Source: a bacterium UBP4_UBA6127
GTDB lineage: Bacteria; UBP4; UBA4092
Direction of reading: 5' to 3'
Length of the DNA stretch: 49,049 bases
Assembly (NCBI GenBank): GCA_002428325.1
Contig: DIVR01000043.1
Span: 1 to 49,049 of the forward strand
Part shown: positions 15,927 to 23,713 of the stretch, in pieces
Numbering within the stretch: the stretch's first letter is position 1
Layout of the letters: every line of letters starts with the position of its first letter
Program-made: the position numbers and the translations under genes
The notes under the pieces: generated by a model
What the model was told of the DNA's origin: nothing
What the model saw: the letters and a program-made list of their open reading frames with translations, nothing else
The model's database searches: none

Positions 15927-15963
15927 GGCCCTGCAACCTTAAACACAAGCTGCAGGGCCTTTT
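15927..15963 (+). terminator. Rho-independent terminator of the prophage packaging operon
   Basis: A perfect 9-bp stem GGCCCTGCA/TGCAGGGCC with a 15-nt loop is followed by TTTT. It lies 46 bases after the last prophage gene and 150 bases before the prophage end. Confidence 0.85.
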
Positions 15964-16059
15964 AAGTCCCCTGGTTTATAAGATATGTTTGATGTTATTA
16001 TAAGGATTGTTCGATTTAGGCTGTCCGGATATATCCGCCTAAATCCGGATTTATCCGGT

Positions 16060-16110
16060 TTTTCTCGCATTTCTGTGAGAATTTACTCGCAAATCCTGTG
16101 AGAATTATCA
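16060..16110 (-). repeat. Prophage right end with two tandem transposase-site-like repeats
   Basis: Read inward from the host junction the end starts TGATAATTCTCACAGG. Two copies of a 23-bp unit (core CTCACA, 4-5 bp, TGCGAG) lie in tandem at 16083-16105 and 16060-16082. Terminal TG and multiple transposase sites near each end are features of Mu-type transposons. The host sequence resumes at 16111. A Mu-type insertion would duplicate 5 bp, so GTTTT (16111-16115) is predicted to flank the unseen left end. Confidence 0.78.
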
Positions 16111-17408
16111 GTTTTGTCGATATAGAAATGAACCATCCGGACTTTGAAAAAGGGTTTGTCCCAGATATCCGCGCCTTTAGTAACCGGCTGCCCCTTGGCA
16201 TTCTTTCTAAAAAGTTGTTTCAGGGATTGGGCCCCATAGTAAGTTCCGGCATCATCGCTGCCGGCAATCAAGATACCCTGAGAATCAGACTGAAGGATAT
16301 ATCCTTCAGGTCCGGGGGTCTCGGGAGTGACTTTAATTCCCCGTTGGTCTAATTCTTTTTGTATCAGGGGACAAATATCCGGTTCACCCAAAAGGATATA
16401 TGGGGTGGTGTCATTACTTGTTAACTGAGAAGTTTTAAGGATGGGAAGCTCTATCCCGAATAACTCTTTTAACTCCTGGTTAATCTCACTGGCTGCCTGA
16501 AGGTTCCCTTTGACTGCTTTATCTGAGACCACAATTCGGGTTTCAGGAGTCAAAAGGAAATCATTCTCCAGGAAACGGCATCGGACTGGTTGCGGGATAA
16601 TCGCCAGGGGAAGGTCTTTCTTGGAAATGGCTTGATCCATGGCAATCAGAGCGTTACCTTCAATTAAAGTTGATTTCTCAGGTTGGACCAATCCCTTCAG
16701 GGAGATGAATTTCCCATTAAAATCTAATCCACTAAGTTTGCCAAACCGATAAGAAGAATGAAACCCTCCATCAGTGAGAGACCAGGAAGAGTATTCTTCA
16801 TTAGGTGTTTCATGGCGGCAGACATTCAATCTCCAGAAAGCATTATTTTGGATTTTAGGCATTAATACAGAAAACGGGATGGCTACTTCAGCTGTCCATT
16901 TATCCCCATGGTTCACCGTTTTGACTTTCCATTCCACCATGTGGCCCCGATTGGCAAGAATATCTCCATATCGATATCCCGGAAGATTAAAAGCAAAATG
17001 GAAATAATCCCCTTCCTGGACCTTTTCCGATGGAGCAATGAAAATCTCTATGGCATCATCGTTATAGACACCCAGCCCGTCAACCGTATAATCACTATGG
17101 GTTTTTTTTATTTGGGATTCCCAGCAGGTAATCCCGAAATAGATATTCTCCTGATCATAGATAACCCTAAATTCAGTTGGTTCTTTTGATTTGGCGCCAG
17201 TTTTATAATCAGATAACTGGCAAGCGGGACCTGCCTTCAGCCAGGCAGGGTCATTCAGCCAGCCATCCAGGGTGAATTTCCCATCCACCGGATAAGCCCG
17301 GGTTTCCGGTAAATCCGTATCAATTTTAGGAGCTGCTCCTGCAGGCCCTGTAACAATCATCAAGGCACTCAATAAGCAAACTCCAACAATCTGGTTAATT
17401 CGATACAC
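16083..17408 (-). pseudogene. GH20-type glycoside hydrolase gene, cut by the prophage
   Basis: Bases 16111-17408 encode the first 432 codons of a paralog of the two GH20-type proteins at 19636 and 23714. The last nine residues of the frame come from the prophage end. It keeps a signal peptide, a CBM9-like N-terminal domain (VDGKFTLDGWLNDPAWLKA onward) and the GH20b domain with GSDDAGTYYGAQSLKQLF. It loses the whole catalytic barrel, which begins just before the break at FKVRMVHFYIDK. The likely start is GTG 17408 behind GGAG. The other part of the gene should sit at the far left of the prophage, so excision could restore it. As it stands the product would be a secreted, non-catalytic fragment. 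Confidence 0.88.
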
Positions 17409-17607
17409 AGTACTTCTCCTTCCAAGAGCGGTCTGTATTTAAATTGGGTAAATTTTAACATAAGAAGATTTTTCTCGACGGTATTCAGTGGACAGTTCCA
17501 CCCCATATTCCTGAAACAGGAATGATACTTTGGAAAAGCATCATTTGTTGACATCAACCCATCTCCTCAGGTTATTTTATGCTTGTTTCTATTGGATAGG
17601 CATAAGA

Positions 17608-17628
17608 AATATCAGAGGTTCTGATATT
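17608..17628. promoter_or_regulatory. 21-bp inverted repeat between divergent genes
   Basis: AATATCAGA and TCTGATATT are separated by GGT, giving a perfect 9-bp inverted repeat. It lies between the disrupted GH20 gene (leftward) and the surface protein gene at 17981 (rightward), about 90 bp upstream of the latter's promoter. It is an operator candidate. Apart from this repeat and the promoter, bases 17409-17715 show nothing else. Confidence 0.5.
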
Positions 17629-17715
17629 CAGGGGGTATCTATTATGAACCAATGGGTTTTATTTCTCTGAATAAAATAAGGTAAAAGATTGATATATCAA
17701 GGGTTACAAAATGTA

Positions 17716-17744
17716 TTGACAAGGCGGGGGCTCAGGTTTATACT
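17716..17744 (+). promoter_or_regulatory. Sigma-70-type promoter of the 17981 surface gene
   Basis: Consensus TTGACA (17716-17721) and TATACT (17739-17744) are separated by exactly 17 bp. The start of transcription should be near 17751, giving a leader of about 230 nt. Confidence 0.82.
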
Positions 17745-17750
17745 GAGGGC

Positions 17751-17980
17751 GATGGGTAAGAATAAGCTTTTACATGCTTAATTAAAGGAGGGATGCCTGG
17801 AACACTAACCGATAGTCTTGGCTTGGGATATCACTGACTCTCCGAAAATAATTGAGGCCGAATCTTCAGTTGGCCTTTGATTGTCGGCCCAGGGAGATAA
17901 GAGTATCATCAAGTAACGTTATACTTCTTTGAACAAGGCCAACCTCACAATCAGGAATGAATATGATGAAAGGATATGCC
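17751..17980 (+). ncRNA. Structured 5' leader with alternative pairings
   Basis: Within the leader, GGCCGAATC (17856-17864) can pair with the segment ending in TCGGCC (17879-17889). A mutually exclusive 9-bp pairing joins GTTGGCCTT (17869-17877) to AAGGCCAAC (17935-17943), just upstream of the ribosome-binding site. This is the layout of a switch or attenuator acting on translation. I do not recognise a known riboswitch class. The paralogous gene starting at 30201 also has a leader of about 230 nt. Confidence 0.45.
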
Positions 17981-19498
17981 ATGTTAAAGAATGTATTTTA
18001 TTCGTTATCTGTTTTTCTGGTTCTGTCCTCTTTTGCCTGGTCAGCTGAGACAATTATCAATTCTTATGATTTTGCGAATCAAGCGGCTGTTGATGCGGCT
18101 TTCATTATCACTGGAAATGATATCACCAACAATGCCGCCGAATTGATTCTTTCTCCTGAAACTACCATTAAAACCCAAGGCACCAGTTCATTAAGAGCAG
18201 AATACCATAGTTCTGGAATACGATGGTTTGAAGCAGCCTTCAGGGAAGTTTTATCCAGCCCCATGGATCTGGGTGATTTACGTAAATTCAAAATTGATAT
18301 TTATTGTACTGAAACGACTTTTTCGGATTTGTTTGTTCCCTATGTCATGTTTTACTCGGATTCAAACAATGTTTATCGGAAAGTCTTTGCCCCGGCAGAT
18401 TACCACCTTAATCAGGGGTGGAACACCATCACCATTGATGTAGGAGATATGACCATATATCCCTGGGGCGGGATTAGCAAGGAAAACGGTTGCAACCTTG
18501 CCAAAATCACCACCGTTGATTTTGTAGTCCAGAATTTGAACCTTGGAACAAACACATCAGCCTCCTCATCCAGTAAAGTTACGACAGTTTATTATGTAGA
18601 TAATTTCCGCGGGTATAACAAATCCGACCGGACCCAGAGTGTTATTTTGAATGATATGGAATATGCGGATTATGCGGCCATGACTACGGCTGGTTGGTAT
18701 GCCAGTGGAACAACAGCTTCCCGAACTGTCACTTATAGCCCGGTGACCGGCAGTTATGATGGCAGTAAAACACTGAAAATGGATTACAGTGTTGACCTTC
18801 GATGGTACAATGTGGGGCTCTATAGTCCGACATTCTCTCCCATTCAGGACCTTTCCAGCGCCAAATATATTAAGATGTGGTTAATGGGGAGCGCCTCTAA
18901 CCAAACCACATCAGTTCCTTTGCTGCAGTGGGTCTTCCGGGATACCACCGGACAGAGAGCTGCATCCCACATTAATGTTATCTCCATAATCAATGGAAAT
19001 TGGCAGTCGTTGACCTGGCCGATTCCCGGTGAAACAGCCAATGGCGCTCCGACGCTGTTTCAGGATGCCTGGGATGGTGGAGTTGGCGCTGACACTACAC
19101 TGAAACTGAATTGTGTAAATGGGATGATGCTCTGGTCTCAGACAGGAGTGGAAAACGGGACCAATGCATATACTATCTATGTGGATGACCTGGAATATGG
19201 CTATACCGATGCCACCCTTTTCCTGAAGACCAATGTCGGGCAGATATTCACCAATCCTAATGGTTCAGATATTACTTTAATATCTGAAGGGGTAGGACCC
19301 TTTACCTGGTCTATCTCAACGGGTATCGGGACGTTGAATACTACATCGGGTTCCACGGTACTATTTACTCCTGGAGCCAATGTGGCGACAGGAACAATCA
19401 CTGTGTATGATGATACGGGTGAGTTTATCGAGATTCCTGTTACCATCACTCCGACAGTTGCTCCTATTATTCGAGAAGATTGGGCGATTCTGGAATAA
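17981..19498 (+). CDS. Secreted modular surface protein with acidic C-terminal tail (copy 1)
   Basis: The start is set at ATG 17981, which has AAAGGA at good distance and gives a clean signal peptide (MLKNVFYSLSVFLVLSSFAWS). An ATG at 17957 is in frame but less likely. The mature protein has two jelly-roll-like carbohydrate-binding-type domains (about 20-200 and 205-400), each opening with a short INSYDF or MEYADY strand. An Ig-like domain follows (GVGPFTWSISTGIGTLNT) and then the tail APIIREDWAILE. It is a close paralog of the protein at 28693 along its whole length. No catalytic motif is visible. It is likely a cell-surface or S-layer-associated glycan-binding protein. It stands alone between its own promoter and a terminator. 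Confidence 0.85.
   Translation: MLKNVFYSLSVFLVLSSFAWSAETIINSYDFANQAAVDAAFIITGNDITNNAAELILSPETTIKTQGTSSLRAEYHSSGIRWFEAAFREVLSSPMDLGDLRKFKIDIYCTETTFSDLFVPYVMFYSDSNNVYRKVFAPADYHLNQGWNTITIDVGDMTIYPWGGISKENGCNLAKITTVDFVVQNLNLGTNTSASSSSKVTTVYYVDNFRGYNKSDRTQSVILNDMEYADYAAMTTAGWYASGTTASRTVTYSPVTGSYDGSKTLKMDYSVDLRWYNVGLYSPTFSPIQDLSSAKYIKMWLMGSASNQTTSVPLLQWVFRDTTGQRAASHINVISIINGNWQSLTWPIPGETANGAPTLFQDAWDGGVGADTTLKLNCVNGMMLWSQTGVENGTNAYTIYVDDLEYGYTDATLFLKTNVGQIFTNPNGSDITLISEGVGPFTWSISTGIGTLNTTSGSTVLFTPGANVATGTITVYDDTGEFIEIPVTITPTVAPIIREDWAILE
19460..19495 (+). other. Codons for the C-terminal tail, copy 1
   Basis: The tail APIIREDWAILE directly follows the last Ig-like strand and ends the protein. It is the copy with I-L-E in place of L-M-E. 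Confidence 0.6.
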
Positions 19499-19529
19499 AG
19501 GATCACTCCCGCTATATTGATTTGTTCAG

Positions 19530-19563
19530 CCCTCTTCCTCTTATGGGGAAGAGGGTTTTTTTT
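19530..19563 (+). terminator. Terminator of the 17981 gene
   Basis: The 9-bp stem CCCTCTTCC/GGAAGAGGG is followed by an eight-base T run, 31 bases after the stop codon. Confidence 0.9.
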
Positions 19564-19571
19564 ACGGGCAA

Positions 19572-19609
19572 GAAAAAAGGCCGTACCCTTTGATTCGGGA
19601 TACGGCCTT
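19572..19609 (-). terminator. Terminator of the GH20 gene at 19636
   Basis: On the minus strand AAGGCCGTATCCC pairs with GGGTACGGCCTT with one bulge and is followed by TTTTTT. It stands tail to tail with the preceding plus-strand terminator. Confidence 0.88.
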
Positions 19610-19635
19610 GATATGGAAAGTTGGATGCTTAAAGA

Positions 19636-22446
19636 TTATTCTTTAAAAACAGAACCGGTGATTCCCAGTAATATCGGGGATACCTCCGGATGGGTGCAGA
19701 CAAAATCAATCGAAAGGATCCGTTTATGGAGTTTGGGGTTGTCATAACTCATTTCCCGGAAATAGAGGGGTTTTCCCTGGGCTGTTTTTCCCTGCCAGGC
19801 GAGGTTGCCTCCAAAATATGTGCTCCAATCCTGCCAGCCGGAGATATTCACTCCATAGACCAGGGGGATTTCATAGCTGTATTTTCCGATGTAATTGATG
19901 ACATATTTGCCAATAACCGTTCCGGTGGGAGCCGAATAAAGGCAGGTATGGAGGAAATTCAACTGGTCGGCATACCGGCCTATCTGAATATTATCAACTC
20001 TGGCAGGGAAAGGACTGGTCAACCCTCTTCCTTTCAGCAGAATTCCTGCGGGGCGGTTATTAATTGTGGAAAATTGATAGACCACATCATCCCAGAGATG
20101 GACTTTCCCATCTTGAGCTTCTGCAACCAGGGCAGATAAATCTTCACCCTTACCGGCATTCAAAAAGCCGGAAGCATTGCCCTTATCTTCCAAATACAGA
20201 TTGGCATAGGGGGCCAGGTTAACGGCAAATCCTGCCATTTTGGGTTTCAGGGCCTCTTTGCCATACCAGACTCGGTCCAATATCTCTGAAGCATAATAAT
20301 CCTGTTTGAACTTAGGCCGGTCAGCAGGATTCCACCAATAGTCGGCAGATAAAATATAGGCAGCTACCTGGGCATTAGAGTTCACCAGGATATTTTTATT
20401 ATCATAGAATCCTGCCCAGACGGTATCCAGCATGCCCAGAGATTTTTTATCATGACAATAACGGGCAAACCCTTCAATATTGACGGGGTCATACCAACCG
20501 CTTCCCAGAACCTGGAATCCCCGATCCTGGAAATAATCGACGCTGGGTTGAGTGGTGGCAGGGTCATAGTGCCAGTCGCAAATCACGATATCTTTGGGGA
20601 GCTTGTCGATATGGTCTGCAAAATAGGGTTTCAGCAGGATATCTCCCCACATCATGGTTTTGATATTTTTCTTTTTCAGGTAATTGTAAAGGGTCAGGGT
20701 ATCCCTATAGACCAGTTCGGCTTTTCCCAGTTTCTTACATTCTTCATGGACCGGGAAATGGCCCAGCATATCCACTTCATCATGGCCGATATGGACATAT
20801 TCAGGGTTATCAAAGATATCAATAGTCTCATCCAGAACCGGGAATAGGAATTTATAGGTATCAGGATTTTCCGGGCAATATGCATATGGCAAGGTGGTAT
20901 CTTCACAAAGGTCAAAATGCTTATCATATCGGAAAATCCATTCACAATGGCCCAGAGTCTGGAATAAGGGAGTTACTTTCATGAAATGGGATTTGGCAAA
21001 TTTAACCAGTTCTTTGATTTCTTCGGGTTTTGCCATAGGGCGGACAGCCACTTCCGGACAGGATTTATAGGCAATCCCATTCTCTGCCTGGGCAATGATA
21101 TGGTTGATCTTATATCGGGCAAAGATTTTCTCAATCATTTTACGGTGGACTGTGGGTGAATCCTTGTCGATGGAAATGAAAGCGGCACGGACTTTAAAGG
21201 CCGGTTTATCCCATATTTGGGAGCCAATGGCATAAATTGAGGAATCCTCTTTACTTCTCAGTAATTGCTTGAAAGACTGGACTCCATAATAGGTTCCAGC
21301 TTCATCGCTGCCGCAAATAAGGACTGTTTTGTCATCAGTATTCAGGATATACCCTTCAGGGCCGGGAGTCTCAGGGGTTACCTTGAGATTGGCCGATTTC
21401 ATCAGAAAATCTAAACGATGAACAGTCCCGGTAACACCCAGGAGGATATCCATTTTTCCTTCTGCAGACCCTGAGCGGTTTTCAGAAAGTATGGGGAGTT
21501 CTATTCCATATAGTTCTTTTAATTCCTGGTTGATTTCAGAAGCAGCTTGCAGAATCCCAGGGGTTGGATTATCCGTAATAATGATTCGAGTGTTCTGAGT
21601 AATGGGAAACTCACTGTCATTTAATTCGAATTTAACCGGTTTAGGAATAATCATAGAGGGCAATTCTTTGGGGGCCGTAGCGGTTTCCAGCCGGAAAACA
21701 GCCGGTCCGGTGGTATCACCCTGCAGGGGAACCAAATGGGCGGTCATTCCCAGAAATTTTCCATCAAAATCCAGCCCGGTGAGGATACCAAACAATGCCG
21801 GAGTATGGAAAGAACCTTCGGTGGGAGCCCAGGAGGAATATTCCCCTTTGGGTTGCTGTTCCCGATAGAAATTCACTCGCCAACAAGCCGCATTGGTTTC
21901 CGGGTCCAGCACAGTTTTTAAAGGAATGACGATTTCAGCGCACCAGCCATCTTTTTGCCTGGAAGTTTTAACCTTCCAGGGAAGGTCAGACACAATGCCG
22001 AAATTATTGGTATAACGGGTTCCCAGCATATTAGCGGCAAAATGGTAATAGCGGTTACCACTGGCGGATTGGTTGGGCGCCAGCATGATTTCAACACAAT
22101 CTTCGGTAAATACATGCCCGTTCAGTGTTGAGATTTCACTAATAGTTTTCTCCATCTGGGATTCTTTGCAGATAAATCCTACATATAGATTCTCTCGGTC
22201 ATAAAGCAGTTTGACCTTGGTAGGTTCTTCCAGGGGAGTCCTTTTGGTGTAATGAAGCAACTCTAATTCAGTGGCTTTCTTCCAAACTGAATCAGTTAAC
22301 TTTCCGTCAATCAAGGGGGCCTGAGCGGTATAAATTGGTTTTGTCTCAGGGACATCATTGGTTGAGGAAGCTGAAACCAGGGTGGTTGTGCCGGATAACA
22401 CCAGAGCACAGAAACCTACCACCAGCCAGGGGGCTTTGAATTTCAT
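19636..22446 (-). CDS. Secreted GH20-type glycoside hydrolase, CBM9-like N-terminus (copy 2)
   Basis: The start is ATG 22446, behind GGAGG; a TTG five codons upstream is unlikely. The 936-residue protein has a signal peptide, then a CBM9-like domain (APLIDGKLTDSVWKKA, about 40-225). A GH20b domain follows (IIPKPVKFELNDSEF, GSDEAGTYYGVQSFKQLL, about 265-410), then the GH20 barrel from about 415. The barrel has HIGHDEVDM with the catalytic Asp556-Glu557 pair. A C-terminal beta domain of about 230 residues contains ISGWQDWSTYFGGNLAWQG. GH20 enzymes release terminal N-acetylhexosamines by substrate-assisted catalysis. Histidine precedes the D-E pair where glycine is usual. It has no acidic tail like its neighbours. 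Substrate could be chitin, peptidoglycan or host glycan. Confidence 0.88.
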   Translation of the reverse strand: MKFKAPWLVVGFCALVLSGTTTLVSASSTNDVPETKPIYTAQAPLIDGKLTDSVWKKATELELLHYTKRTPLEEPTKVKLLYDRENLYVGFICKESQMEKTISEISTLNGHVFTEDCVEIMLAPNQSASGNRYYHFAANMLGTRYTNNFGIVSDLPWKVKTSRQKDGWCAEIVIPLKTVLDPETNAACWRVNFYREQQPKGEYSSWAPTEGSFHTPALFGILTGLDFDGKFLGMTAHLVPLQGDTTGPAVFRLETATAPKELPSMIIPKPVKFELNDSEFPITQNTRIIITDNPTPGILQAASEINQELKELYGIELPILSENRSGSAEGKMDILLGVTGTVHRLDFLMKSANLKVTPETPGPEGYILNTDDKTVLICGSDEAGTYYGVQSFKQLLRSKEDSSIYAIGSQIWDKPAFKVRAAFISIDKDSPTVHRKMIEKIFARYKINHIIAQAENGIAYKSCPEVAVRPMAKPEEIKELVKFAKSHFMKVTPLFQTLGHCEWIFRYDKHFDLCEDTTLPYAYCPENPDTYKFLFPVLDETIDIFDNPEYVHIGHDEVDMLGHFPVHEECKKLGKAELVYRDTLTLYNYLKKKNIKTMMWGDILLKPYFADHIDKLPKDIVICDWHYDPATTQPSVDYFQDRGFQVLGSGWYDPVNIEGFARYCHDKKSLGMLDTVWAGFYDNKNILVNSNAQVAAYILSADYWWNPADRPKFKQDYYASEILDRVWYGKEALKPKMAGFAVNLAPYANLYLEDKGNASGFLNAGKGEDLSALVAEAQDGKVHLWDDVVYQFSTINNRPAGILLKGRGLTSPFPARVDNIQIGRYADQLNFLHTCLYSAPTGTVIGKYVINYIGKYSYEIPLVYGVNISGWQDWSTYFGGNLAWQGKTAQGKPLYFREMSYDNPKLHKRILSIDFVCTHPEVSPILLGITGSVFKE

Positions 22447-22484
22447 GGGAATAACCTCCAAATGCGGGATGAAAAATTTCTTAA

Positions 22485-22493
22485 ATTATACCA
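22485..22493 (-). promoter_or_regulatory. Extended -10 promoter of the GH20 gene at 19636
   Basis: On the minus strand TGGTATAAT forms a consensus extended -10 element 39 bases upstream of the ATG; the -35 region is weak. The leader would be about 30 nt, much shorter than those of the surface protein genes. Confidence 0.6.
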
Positions 22494-22787
22494 TCATCAG
22501 GGGGAGAATGGTCTTTTCATTGAAAGGAGGGTTTAGAACGAAAATGGATACCCATAGGGATATTAATATCATCTGGAGTACTCCCATGGAGAATGTGAAA
22601 AGGAAAAGTGAAAGTTAGGATGAACAGCATGATAACGATATGAAGGAATGGGATACGAATTTCACTGGAAAGAGAAAAATGAGCTTCTCATATAGGGTTT
22701 TTGTCAGATAGGAAAATGTGTGTACATAGTGATATAATCCCACCTGATGGGGGAATGGAGATTTTTAATAAAAAAAAGGTCAACCTT
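22494..22787. other. Intergenic stretch upstream of the TPR gene
   Basis: This AT-rich spacer separates two divergent genes. I see no terminator, RNA gene or repeat in it. Several possible start codons for the downstream gene (22701 TTG, 22716 ATG, 22755 ATG) lie in its right part. Confidence 0.4.
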
Positions 22788-23396
22788 ATGGATGTCTCAA
22801 TCCAAAATAAACTGGACTATATAAAAAAAAGAGAATTTTTGTTGGATGAAAATACTAGCTGTATAGTGATTGATGATTTTATTAATACTTTCTATTTATA
22901 TTTACTGAACAATATGAATAGTTTATGTGAAGACGATATATTTACACTCTATTTTGCATTAAGTACTTTATATACCAAAAAAGGGGATGATGAGGGTTTA
23001 CTTAAGGTTATAAAACAGTGGGAGGGATATTATCCAAACGACCCTTATCCTAAAATGAAACTAGGTGATATTTATTATTGGTATTTTAAAAACAATAAAC
23101 TTGCTATTGAAAAGTATGATGAGTCAATAAAATTAAGTGAAAAAGAGGAATTTTCATATGTCACATCAATTTCTATGAAGGCATTATTATTATTTGAGAT
23201 GAGAAAATATGATGATTGTTTTGAAACATTAATAGAATCCAGATCTTCACTTTCTCAAGAATATTTTGTAAAAGAGCTGATGGATAGAAAAATATATAAG
23301 AAAGATTTGCAAAATATCTTGATTAAGATAAGACTTGGAAATTCAGACAAAGAGACATTGTTACAGATTGAACAAATCATAAGTAAATATGAATAA
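22788..23396 (+). CDS. AT-rich TPR-like hypothetical protein
   Basis: I prefer ATG 22788, which has AAAAGG at a good distance; ATG 22755 and TTG 22701 are in frame and would add 11 or 29 residues. The protein of about 202 residues is helical and shows TPR-like units around PYPKMKLGDIYYWYFKNNKLAIEKYDESIKLSEKEE and the next SISMKALLLFEMRKYDDCFETL. It has no signal peptide, so it is cytoplasmic, unlike its neighbours. Base composition is strikingly AT-rich compared with the flanking GH20 genes, with many AAA/ATA/TTA codons, suggesting horizontal acquisition. Function is unknown; helical repeat proteins of this size are sometimes immunity or scaffold proteins. Confidence 0.7.
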   Translation: MDVSIQNKLDYIKKREFLLDENTSCIVIDDFINTFYLYLLNNMNSLCEDDIFTLYFALSTLYTKKGDDEGLLKVIKQWEGYYPNDPYPKMKLGDIYYWYFKNNKLAIEKYDESIKLSEKEEFSYVTSISMKALLLFEMRKYDDCFETLIESRSSLSQEYFVKELMDRKIYKKDLQNILIKIRLGNSDKETLLQIEQIISKYE

Positions 23397-23648
23397 ATAA
23401 GCACTAGTTGAAAATGTCATTAATATAATCCTGGGCAATCACTAAAAAAGAGCGGAAAAGAACATCTAATCCATTTTATATCGACCTGTCGATTCGTATA
23501 GATAAATACAGATATCCTGAAATGAATATAGGGAATTTGGGTTCCTTTATTAACAGGTTTTGGTTTATTATCCAGATATTTAGCGGATGAAATCTGAAAG
23601 ACTCTCAAATAAAACCGGATTTATCCGGATAGGCTCAAAGAGAAATAG
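23397..23648. other. Intergenic stretch without recognised gene
   Basis: About 250 AT-rich bases between the TPR gene and the terminator of the GH20 gene on the other strand. The only notable item is the near-palindrome CCGGATTTATCCGG (23615-23628), whose 14 bases also occur at 16045-16058 inside the prophage end region. Confidence 0.4.
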
Positions 23649-23686
23649 AAAAAAAGCCATCTCCCTGGTTCAGGGCGATGGCTTTT
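23649..23686 (-). terminator. Terminator of the GH20 gene at 23714
   Basis: On the minus strand AGCCATC-G-CCCTG pairs with CAGGG-A-GATGGCT and is followed by a run of seven T. Confidence 0.88.
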
Positions 23687-23713
23687 ATCATTACAACCTC
23701 AGGTGTTATAAGG

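Larger units (their letters stand above)
1..16110 (+). mobile_element. Mu-like transposable prophage, right part with right end
   Basis: The region encodes contractile-tail morphogenesis proteins and the Mu-type head-packaging set gp25 to gp29, all on the + strand. Its right boundary is seen directly at 16110. There the reading frame of a GH20-type gene breaks, the phage-side terminal bases are CA (TG when read inward), and two 23-bp tandem repeats lie just inside. The left end, transposase, repressor and most head genes lie outside the window. Module order differs from phage Mu because tail and baseplate genes precede the terminase and portal genes. Because two portions of the virion gene set are visible and intact, the prophage may be functional, but this cannot be judged from one side. 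Confidence 0.88.

Noticed and set aside
1..16110. Tailocin or gene transfer agent instead of a prophage
   Set aside because: Large terminase, portal and a small-terminase-like protein, together with a transposon-type end inserted in a gene, indicate a complete transposable phage.
16045..23628. CCGGATTTATCCGG at 16045-16058 and 23615-23628 as a possible attachment-site pair
   Set aside because: The prophage boundary is set at 16110 by the broken gene and the terminal repeats. The shared 14 bases have no shared flanks, and ATCCGG is frequent in this genome.
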